A stretch of 8,449 nt of DNA from assembly GCA_036825655.1 (NCBI GenBank), contig DAISXU010000096.1, positions 1-8,449 of the forward strand, read 5' to 3'. The stretch is from JALQTD01 sp036825655. GTDB lineage: Bacteria > Bacteroidota > Bacteroidia > Flavobacteriales_D > Sanyastnellaceae. Made by a program: the position numbers and the translations under genes. The notes beneath the pieces were generated by a model. It was not told the origin of the DNA and did not search any database. It saw only the letters and a list, made by a program, of their open reading frames with translations. Shown one piece after another: positions 1 to 4,798 of this stretch. Every line of letters begins with the position of its first letter. The first letter of the stretch is position 1.

Positions 1-682
1 CTAAAGTGAATCTCAACCCCTCAAATTCCTCATAGGTAACGACATCATCTTGCGCTACGATGTTCTGAAACGCGGTGAGCAGGAAGTTCTTTTCGCCATC
101 ATCCAGTCCTACTTTGATCGCGGATGCGCTGCGCTCCAGGATGCCAGCGTGCGCCCCAATCAACTCCAATAGTTGCATTTTATCGTCTACTTCGTCCCAG
201 ACAAGTCCGACGGGAATGCCTTGAGGGTCAAAATGCTCAATGACTGCTGTCATCCATGCCGTTTCGCCCTCGTCAACGGAGCGGTCAACCACGATCATAT
301 GGCGAGTCAATGCGGCGATTGCGCAGGCGAGAATGTTGGGCTCGTTGAATTCGAATTCTGGAAAATCGGGGTGCATTCGGGTTTCTGAATCTTCGGTTTC
401 GCTTGTTGGTTGCGCTGCGGTAGCATCCTCACCTACCAAGTCGCCAAACCACTTTCCCCTCATGGGTCCGGGGTCCAAGCCTTTCTTCCACGAGCCGTTC
501 AGGTGCCCATCCACGATGGTGAATTCAACTCGCCCTTCAAGCCCTTTGTTTTCCCAGACCCCATCAAATTTACCATCTATGTAAGTGCCGCTCAGTGTGC
601 CTTCCTGGTAGGTGCCTTTGGCCTTCTCGCCTTCTACTACGAATTCTAATTCGCCGAAATTGCCTTTAAATCGTTGTCCCAT
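1..682 (-). CDS. Beta-repeat plus TerB-like domain protein (3' end outside window)
   Basis: An open frame of 227 codons runs off the left edge without a stop, so the C-terminus is missing. There is no signal peptide or membrane segment, which suggests a cytoplasmic protein. Residues 7-80 are glycine-rich beta repeats: G-T-Y, G-T-Y and G-V-W at residues 23, 32 and 41 with G50 next (9-residue period), then G-S-W at 63 and G-K-W at 76. An acidic linker follows (about 85-115). Residues 116-227 are helical and resemble a TerB-like fold: a hydrophobic helix, then VDRSVDEGE (132-140), and a second similar unit with AQDDVVTYEEFEGL (210-223). TerB domains are known from tellurite-resistance and stress proteins; the role here is unknown. 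I chose the ATG at 682 because the protein then starts MGQRFKGNFG. An in-frame ATG at 739 would add 19 unrelated residues. The frame is confident; the domain assignment is from motif shape only. Confidence 0.8.
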   Translation of the reverse strand, partial: MGQRFKGNFGELEFVVEGEKAKGTYQEGTLSGTYIDGKFDGVWENKGLEGRVEFTIVDGHLNGSWKKGLDPGPMRGKWFGDLVGEDATAAQPTSETEDSETRMHPDFPEFEFNEPNILACAIAALTRHMIVVDRSVDEGETAWMTAVIEHFDPQGIPVGLVWDEVDDKMQLLELIGAHAGILERSASAIKVGLDDGEKNFLLTAFQNIVAQDDVVTYEEFEGLRFTL

Positions 683-724
683 GGTTTCAAGTTTTCTGAA
701 AAATACGGGCAACCTATTGGAGGA

Positions 725-732
725 CAAACGAA
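725..732 (-). promoter_or_regulatory. Weak -7-like box for the TerB-like gene
   Basis: On the minus strand this reads TTCGTTTG, one mismatch from the Bacteroidota -7 consensus TAnnTTTG, and lies 42 nt before the ATG at 682. No TTG is seen at the expected -33 spacing, so the call is weak. If correct, it excludes the alternative start at 739, which lies upstream of the box. Confidence 0.25.
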
Positions 733-735
733 ATG

Positions 736-755
736 TCATTTCATCTCATTTCATA
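736..755. repeat. Tandem 10-bp direct repeat
   Basis: Two adjacent copies, TCATTTCATC and TCATTTCATA, match at 9 of 10 positions. The 10-bp period is close to one helical turn. The pair sits directly upstream of the candidate -7 box at 725-732, where a regulator could bind. The function is inferred from position only, and chance in AT-rich intergenic DNA is possible. Confidence 0.4.
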
Positions 756-791
756 TTATCGATGATCGTAAATGCTTGTCCGCATGCGCAT

Positions 792-813
792 TGGCGCCGG
801 GTTTTAGGCGCCA
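792..813. repeat. GC-rich inverted repeat (hairpin)
   Basis: TGGCGCC at 792-798 and GGCGCCA at 807-813 are perfectly complementary around an 8-nt loop. Neither flank has a T-tract, so a standard intrinsic terminator is unlikely. A separate CGCATGCG palindrome lies just to the left (781-788). The role is unknown; it could be an operator or an RNA element. Confidence 0.45.
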
Positions 814-1053
814 TAAGCAGCTGAAATTCAGATTTATAGCAGACTTCCCTGACATTGGGCGGTCAACAAAATCATCCAATTGCGATTGCAACCAAATCCC
901 AGACAGGCCATGGGCATGTCGCCTTCTCCGTTGTCGCAAGGCATCAGAACTAGAACTTCTGAAAATGAATGCAGCGCACGCCGATCAGTTCCATGCAGCA
1001 TGGTACCTCCACAAAGCACCAGGTTGCCTCGTCAAATAGAAACCCACAGCGCA

Positions 1054-1085
1054 TAAAAAAAAGCAGCCCGGTTCTGGGGCTGCTT
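1054..1085 (-). terminator. Intrinsic terminator of the helicase/small secreted protein cluster
   Basis: A perfect 9-bp stem, AAGCAGCCC (1061-1069) with GGGCTGCTT (1077-1085), closes a 7-nt loop. Read on the minus strand, the stem is followed by an unbroken run of T (the A-run at 1054-1062 on the plus strand). It starts 22 nt after the stop of the gene ending at 1108. This is a textbook Rho-independent terminator for minus-strand transcription. The other side is T-rich but interrupted, so plus-strand termination would be weaker. Confidence 0.88.
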
Positions 1086-1107
1086 CTTTCTTCAAAGAGT
1101 GAAAATT

Positions 1108-1461
1108 CTATTTGCTAAAGGTGTATTCACCAAATCGGGAAGAGTAGGTCAAGACGATTTTGCCCTGCTTTTTCTCAGCCGAAAACAACATCGGAATCAA
1201 ATCCATGGTGTTGTTGAATTCACGGGGTCCCGAGTAAGCAAAAGGTGTGATCCAAATGGTCGATCCGTCGGCGCTCCACCGAGCGCCATCTGCTGAAGGA
1301 TCCCTTAAGTCAGAGGGAATTCGAGCAGTGCCATCGGCATTCAAGACCAATGAGCCTATGTTGCTGGAATAGTAACCGGGCAATTCGCTCTCACTGACGC
1401 TTGATTGCGCCCAACTGATGGAGCATGCCAGGAGCATGAGGAGGAGGGTTGCGTGTTTCAT
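1108..1461 (-). CDS. Small secreted protein of unknown function
   Basis: The 117-residue product has a clear N-terminal signal: K2-H3, a hydrophobic run from residue 4, then SISWAQ with likely signal peptidase I cleavage after A18. C13 follows L-L-A, so a lipoprotein reading is possible, but L at -2 fits the lipobox poorly. The mature part (about 99 residues) is beta-rich, with a lipocalin-like rhythm: ELPGYYSSN (27-34), SLVLNADGTARI (37-48), RWSADGSTIWITP (61-73), KIVLTYSSRFGEYTF (101-115). The mature part has no cysteine. It probably folds as a small periplasmic or surface beta-structure; no ligand can be named. The start lies 4 nt after the stop of the upstream gene, so the two are surely co-transcribed. 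A strong terminator follows. I do not recognise the family. Confidence 0.82.
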   Translation of the reverse strand: MKHATLLLMLLACSISWAQSSVSESELPGYYSSNIGSLVLNADGTARIPSDLRDPSADGARWSADGSTIWITPFAYSGPREFNNTMDLIPMLFSAEKKQGKIVLTYSSRFGEYTFSK

Positions 1462-1465
1462 CTGA

Positions 1466-1783
1466 TCAGTAATATGCGCTCAAATCAACGGTTTGTCCGT
1501 TCAAAGAGGGGGAGAGGGAAAACAGCAATCGCTTGGTGTCTGAATCGTAGACGTTGTAACCGCTCTTTCCACAGATTTTGACGGTGGAGTTGTTCGAGAT
1601 CCCCGTGCAACATGCACCCGAGTGGTCGTTGGGTCCGACGCGCACTTCCACTAGGGATTTTCCGTTTCCTTTGACGTTGACACAGACATCGGAGGCTTCA
1701 TGAGCCTGCATGTCGCTAAAAAGTGGGAATGAGGCACCGACAATTGATGCAGCCAATCCCCATCGAATGAGTGATTTCTTCAT
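1466..1783 (-). CDS. Small secreted four-cysteine protein
   Basis: The 105-residue product begins M-K-K-S and has a hydrophobic stretch at about 6-22. The signal peptide probably ends after MQA (A27) or A30, leaving a mature protein of about 75-78 residues. That mature part contains four cysteines (C34, C58, C59, C71), including an adjacent C-C pair, which suggests one or two disulfides outside the cytoplasm. The segment GPNDHSGACCTG (50-61) is the most distinctive. The protein ends in SAYY. It lies 57 nt after the helicase stop, with only a weak hairpin between, so it may be read from the helicase transcript. The next gene starts 4 nt after its stop, suggesting coupled translation. The family is not recognised. 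Confidence 0.8.
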   Translation of the reverse strand: MKKSLIRWGLAASIVGASFPLFSDMQAHEASDVCVNVKGNGKSLVEVRVGPNDHSGACCTGISNNSTVKICGKSGYNVYDSDTKRLLFSLSPSLNGQTVDLSAYY

Positions 1784-1840
1784 GCGGCAATGAACGAAGA
1801 AGTCAAGTTGTGTAGCCTAAAAATTAGGTTGCATTGCGTT

Positions 1841-3331
1841 TCAGTACTTCGGCTTAAAAGGGGCTTTTCCCGATTTCGTGGGCTTGTACGGCTTCCTCGA
1901 GGTACTGCGTTCGTCTTTTGGTTTTTTCTTGCCAAATTTCTTCTTGTGCGCCGATTCATCGAAGCCTGGCTTGAAACTCTTCCTGCGCTCCCGCCGTTCG
2001 TAAGGCGGTGGAGTGGAAGATTGATTCAGATCAGGCCCCGTGCTAAGTCCCTTCAATTCATGGCCTACCAGGCAGGCAATCAAATCGGATTTAGACAGCT
2101 CTTGAAAGTGACTTTCTGCCAGCTCAATCAGCGCATCAGGTGTGCGTTTTCCGTTGGAAGAATTCACGATTGAGTCGGCCCAGGCAGCTATTCGAGCAGC
2201 AGCAATTTCGGAGGCGCCAGGCACTTCAATTCGCTTGAATTCGATGTCCAAGTCGCGCGAAATTCGGTTGATTGCGGCCTTTTCCTTTTGGTTGATGAAA
2301 GCCAACGAAATACCACGCTTTCCGGCGCGAGCAGTCCTTCCAGCCCGATGGGTGTAGTACGCTTGATCGTGCGGGAGGGCGTAATGGAAAACGTGAGTCA
2401 CATCGTTGACATCGATGCCCCGAGCCGCCACATCTGTTGCGATGAGGAGTTGCAATTCACGGCGCTTGAAACGGTTCATCACACGGTCTCGTTGGTGCTG
2501 CGATAAATCCCCATGCAGGGCATCTGCCCGGTACCCTGATTTCATTAGCTTTTCGGCCAGGTCCTGAGCATCCCTTTTCGTTCGGCAAAAAACAACCCCA
2601 AACAAATCGGCGTTCAAATCGATGAAACGGGTTAACGCTTCTGCCTTGTCTGTGTGCCGGACCACAGCATACTGGTGCTCTATGTCATTGTTGACGGCGG
2701 TGCCTGGATCTACCCTTACCTCCAATGGGCTGTCCATGTACTGCTTGACCATCCTCCGAATTTCTTTCGGCATGGTGGCTGAAAAGAGCCAGGTTCGCTT
2801 GGATTCAGGGGTGAAGTCCAAAATGGTGTCAAGGTCTTCCTTGAATCCCATGTTGAGCATTTCGTCGGCTTCATCCAAAACAACGAACTGCACTTGGTCG
2901 AGTTTGAGCGCCTTCCGATTGACCAAGTCGATCAATCGGCCAGGCGTAGCGATAACCACCTGGCATGGTCGACGCAGCTGTTGAATCTGCTGAACGATGC
3001 TAGCCCCCCCATAAACCGCCACGGTCTTGATGCCTCGAACGTCCTTAGCGAAGAGTTCGATTTGTTGAGCGATTTGTTGCCCCAGCTCACGTGTTGGAGC
3101 GAGGATGAGGGCCTGGATGTGGGGCAAATCTGGATCGAGGTGCTCAATGAGTGGCAGACCAAATGCTGCTGTTTTTCCCGTTCCGGTTTGTGCGAGTCCA
3201 ATGAAATCGCGATCTCCTTCCAAAAGCAAAGGGATGGCCTGCTCTTGGATGCTGGTGGGCTCACTGAAGCCGAGGCGTTCAATGGATTGTAAAATCGGGG
3301 AGGAAAGGCCAAGGCTGGAGAATGAAGCCAC
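1841..3331 (-). CDS. deaD: DEAD-box ATP-dependent RNA helicase, DeaD/CshA-like
   Basis: ATP-dependent RNA unwinding enzyme; relatives act in ribosome assembly, mRNA turnover and cold adaptation. The product is 496 residues from a GTG start. Motifs in order: Q motif GFSEPTSIQEQAIP (21-34), Walker A AQTGTGKT (47-54), PTRELGQQ (79-86), TPGR (129-132), DEAD (153-156), SAT (185-187), VVFCRTK (246-252), TDVAARGID (299-307), HRAGRTARAG (328-337). All catalytic motifs are intact. A DeaD-like helical extension follows, then a lysine/arginine-rich tail (about 445-496) likely to bind RNA. I see no DbpA-type RNA-binding domain, which many Bacteroidota relatives carry. An ATG at 3448 would add 39 residues unlike any helicase. 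I prefer GTG at 3331 because the protein then begins (M)ASFSSLGLS, typical of the family, and a consensus -7 box lies inside the extra segment. The subfamily symbol is by resemblance. Confidence 0.93.
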   Translation of the reverse strand: MASFSSLGLSSPILQSIERLGFSEPTSIQEQAIPLLLEGDRDFIGLAQTGTGKTAAFGLPLIEHLDPDLPHIQALILAPTRELGQQIAQQIELFAKDVRGIKTVAVYGGASIVQQIQQLRRPCQVVIATPGRLIDLVNRKALKLDQVQFVVLDEADEMLNMGFKEDLDTILDFTPESKRTWLFSATMPKEIRRMVKQYMDSPLEVRVDPGTAVNNDIEHQYAVVRHTDKAEALTRFIDLNADLFGVVFCRTKRDAQDLAEKLMKSGYRADALHGDLSQHQRDRVMNRFKRRELQLLIATDVAARGIDVNDVTHVFHYALPHDQAYYTHRAGRTARAGKRGISLAFINQKEKAAINRISRDLDIEFKRIEVPGASEIAAARIAAWADSIVNSSNGKRTPDALIELAESHFQELSKSDLIACLVGHELKGLSTGPDLNQSSTPPPYERRERRKSFKPGFDESAHKKKFGKKKPKDERSTSRKPYKPTKSGKAPFKPKY

Positions 3332-3407
3332 GAGTAGAATTGCTGAGGGCGCCAAATGGGGTGAAAGCGCCTGTGTTGTGAAGGACGCACTACGCCCTTT
3401 TCGGCTG

Positions 3408-3415
3408 CAAATGTA
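3408..3415 (-). promoter_or_regulatory. -7 promoter box for the helicase
   Basis: On the minus strand this reads TACATTTG, an exact match to the Bacteroidota -7 consensus TAnnTTTG, and lies 76 nt before the GTG at 3331. No well-spaced TTG (-33) was found; the nearest candidates are 8 and 26 nt away. The implied leader of about 70 nt contains a GGCGC/GCGCC hairpin (3348-3371). The box lies inside the longer ATG frame, so a transcript from here cannot encode the 39-residue extension. Confidence 0.5.
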
Positions 3416-3481
3416 CACTGAATCAAGGTCATGCACGACTTCAATCATCTCGCTGTACTATCTTCGAAGTCAAACATTTGA

Positions 3482-4507
3482 ATGATGAAGCGCTTATTGT
3501 TCGTTTTTACAGCCCTCCTTTTCAGCACATTTTTCTTATCCGCCCAAGAGTTGCCAGCCGATTCTGCCCGTTACGTGAGGATCGTACTCAACGATGGCAC
3601 CATCAAGGAAGGTGCGTTGATGTCCATTGATGAAGAGGACGTCGTCCTCGAGCTGGGAGCATTGGGGGCAACGCGCATTCCGAAGTACATGATTGAAATC
3701 ATGAATGAGTTGGTTGGCTTTTCTCCCTCCGACAAGGACGGAAAGGGGCGTGCTTACGACATCAATCCCCAAGCGAGCAGGTATTTTTTCGCGCCATCGG
3801 CCATCCAGTTGAAGGAAGGGGAAGGCTATTTCCAATCCAACATTGCATTGAATTCAGTGAGCATGGGGTTGTCTGACCACCTGACTTTGGGTGGCGTCAT
3901 GTCTTTTCTTGGAGCTGGAGGAACGATCAAAGTCGGGACTCCTTTGGGTGAGCGCCTGAATGTTTCGTTGGGAGGCATTGGCTTTGCTGATTTCTATGGC
4001 ATTTTTGATCGTCCAGTTGGAATGGGTTTTGTCAATTTATCACTTGGAGACGAGGTGAAAAATATAACCGTGAACCTGGGGATTGCGAATAAAAGCACGC
4101 GAAACCGTGAGGTTTATAGCGGGGTCGTAACGGTACCTGGTTTGAATGGTGAAGCATCTTCTTTACTTCCTACTTCCGTTGCCAGTACATACTCAACAAG
4201 GCCATTGATCATCAACGTCAGCGCCATGACCCCCATGACCTCCAACCGTTGGTTGGTGACCGAGAATTATTGGATTCAACCCCGCTCAAAGGTGAATGGT
4301 TACGCACCTTATCAAGGCCCCGCTTTTTACTACCCACCCTTTACCGAATCAGACATCAACAACGAGGCTTTGGGGATTGTCTCCTTGGGCATTCGGAGTT
4401 TGAACTTAAGGACCGGCTGGTTGTGGGATTATGGCTTGGTCGGGGTGTTCACGGAAGGGGGCGATGGATTTGCTGCTCCGTGGGTGTCTTTCACTCTAGC
4501 TTTTTAA
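3482..4507 (+). CDS. Exported putative outer-membrane protein with small N-terminal beta domain
   Basis: The 341-residue product has a strong signal peptide (M-M-K-R, hydrophobic core 5-19, LSA-Q cleavage after A21). Residues about 30-75 look like a compact beta domain: VRIVLNDGTIKEGALMSID, a second strand pair ending VVLELG, then TRIPKYMIEIM. This resembles the Sm/SH3-like barrels found in other Bacteroidota exported proteins. The rest starts with RYFFAPSAIQLKEGEGYFQ (100-118), a phrase typical of a common uncharacterised Bacteroidota family. Alternating glycine-rich strands follow, and the protein ends VSFTLAF with a terminal phenylalanine, as outer-membrane barrels do. Barrel insertion is therefore inferred, not proven. 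ATG codons at 3482 and 3485 are both possible. A near-consensus -7 box (TATCTTCG, 3459-3466) lies upstream. The gene diverges from the helicase and converges on the small membrane gene with a 10-nt gap. Confidence 0.87.
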   Translation: MMKRLLFVFTALLFSTFFLSAQELPADSARYVRIVLNDGTIKEGALMSIDEEDVVLELGALGATRIPKYMIEIMNELVGFSPSDKDGKGRAYDINPQASRYFFAPSAIQLKEGEGYFQSNIALNSVSMGLSDHLTLGGVMSFLGAGGTIKVGTPLGERLNVSLGGIGFADFYGIFDRPVGMGFVNLSLGDEVKNITVNLGIANKSTRNREVYSGVVTVPGLNGEASSLLPTSVASTYSTRPLIINVSAMTPMTSNRWLVTENYWIQPRSKVNGYAPYQGPAFYYPPFTESDINNEALGIVSLGIRSLNLRTGWLWDYGLVGVFTEGGDGFAAPWVSFTLAF

Positions 4508-4517
4508 GCCCAATCGG

Positions 4518-4679
4518 TTACCGCATCCCCAATTTCTTCCGGACCTTCTTACGCCAACGTTCAACTTTTTCCTTTGGAAGAACGCCCTTGGAAACCAAGG
4601 CGAACAGGACTAGCCAAGCGATGCCCTTGAGCAAGAAGAATAAAAATCCGGCTATGCCTATGGTTTTGAGCCATTCCAT
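4518..4679 (-). CDS. Small single-pass membrane protein (53 aa)
   Basis: Starting at MEWLKTIGIAG, the product has one hydrophobic segment (about residues 5-29, including GFLFFLLKGIAWLVLFALV) followed by a strongly basic tail, KEKVERWRKKVRKKLGMR. That makes an inner-membrane protein with a cytoplasmic positive C-terminus likely. Short proteins of this build (F-L-F-F-L-x-K-G core) recur in Bacteroidota, but I know of no function. An ATG seven codons upstream (4700) is rejected because an exact -7 promoter box (4687-4694) lies within that extension and ends 7 nt before the chosen ATG. The gene ends 10 nt from the stop of the convergent exported-protein gene. The membrane segment and promoter together make a real gene likely. 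Confidence 0.7.
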   Translation of the reverse strand: MEWLKTIGIAGFLFFLLKGIAWLVLFALVSKGVLPKEKVERWRKKVRKKLGMR

Positions 4680-4686
4680 TGTGTGA

Positions 4687-4694
4687 CAAAGGTA
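4687..4694 (-). promoter_or_regulatory. -7 promoter box for the small membrane protein
   Basis: On the minus strand this reads TACCTTTG, an exact TAnnTTTG match, with only 7 nt between it and the ATG at 4679. Transcription would begin about at the start codon, giving a leaderless or nearly leaderless mRNA. No TTG is seen at -33; a 10-bp palindrome (4716-4725) occupies that position instead. Confidence 0.55.
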
Positions 4695-4715
4695 GACCAC
4701 CCCCTAAGAACCGGA

Positions 4716-4725
4716 CGAGTACTCG
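4716..4725. repeat. 10-bp palindrome upstream of the small membrane gene
   Basis: CGAGTACTCG is a perfect 10-bp palindrome. Relative to the candidate -7 box at 4687-4694 it lies in the -33 region, where a dimeric regulator would compete with or assist RNA polymerase. The operator role is inference from position; a chance palindrome is possible. Confidence 0.3.
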
Positions 4726-4755
4726 GGTGGATTTTATCCCGCCTTCCCTCAAATC

Positions 4756-4798
4756 TGACACTTCCCGAACAATTCCCCAAATTGCACTGCGGAAGTCA
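4756..4798. other. Nested inverted repeats overlapping the oxidase stop codon
   Basis: Outer arms TGACaCTTCC (4756-4765) and GGAAGTCA (4791-4798) pair over 8 bp with one bulged base. Inside them, CAATT (4770-4774) and AATTG (4780-4784) pair around a 5-nt loop. The right arm includes the stop codon of the multicopper oxidase. There is no T-tract on the minus-strand exit side, so this may be a 3' mRNA structure rather than a terminator. No other terminator for the oxidase was found in the 116-nt gap. Confidence 0.3.

Larger units (their letters stand above)
683..1050. other. Gene-free stretch upstream of the TerB-like gene
   Basis: No convincing gene is visible in these 368 bases. The short open frames on both strands lack recognisable domains, and none has a promoter or start context. 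Neighbours on both sides read on the minus strand, so this is the upstream region of the gene at 682 and lies beyond the terminator of the cluster to its right. It contains a tandem 10-bp repeat (736-755), a CGCATGCG palindrome (781-788), a 7-bp GC-rich hairpin (792-813) and a weaker 6-bp hairpin, TCAGAA/TTCTGA (944-962). No tRNA or other structured RNA gene was recognised. Confidence 0.6.

Noticed and set aside
674..1039. 121-residue plus-strand frame in the gene-free stretch
   Set aside because: No recognisable domain, irregular composition, and it overlaps the start of the TerB-like gene.
1811..1833. Hairpin between the helicase and the four-cysteine protein as a terminator
   Set aside because: The 10-bp stem depends on G-U pairs available only in a plus-strand RNA. 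On the minus strand just 5 bp pair, and no T-tract follows.
2932..3444. 170-residue minus-strand frame
   Set aside because: Same strand as the helicase but a different frame across its conserved motifs; a shadow.
4249..4686. 145-residue plus-strand frame
   Set aside because: Out of frame with the exported protein, then antisense to the small membrane protein; composition is not protein-like.
4680..4700. Upstream ATG of the small membrane protein (MVYLCHT extension)
   Set aside because: An exact -7 promoter box lies within the extension, so the mRNA would not include it.
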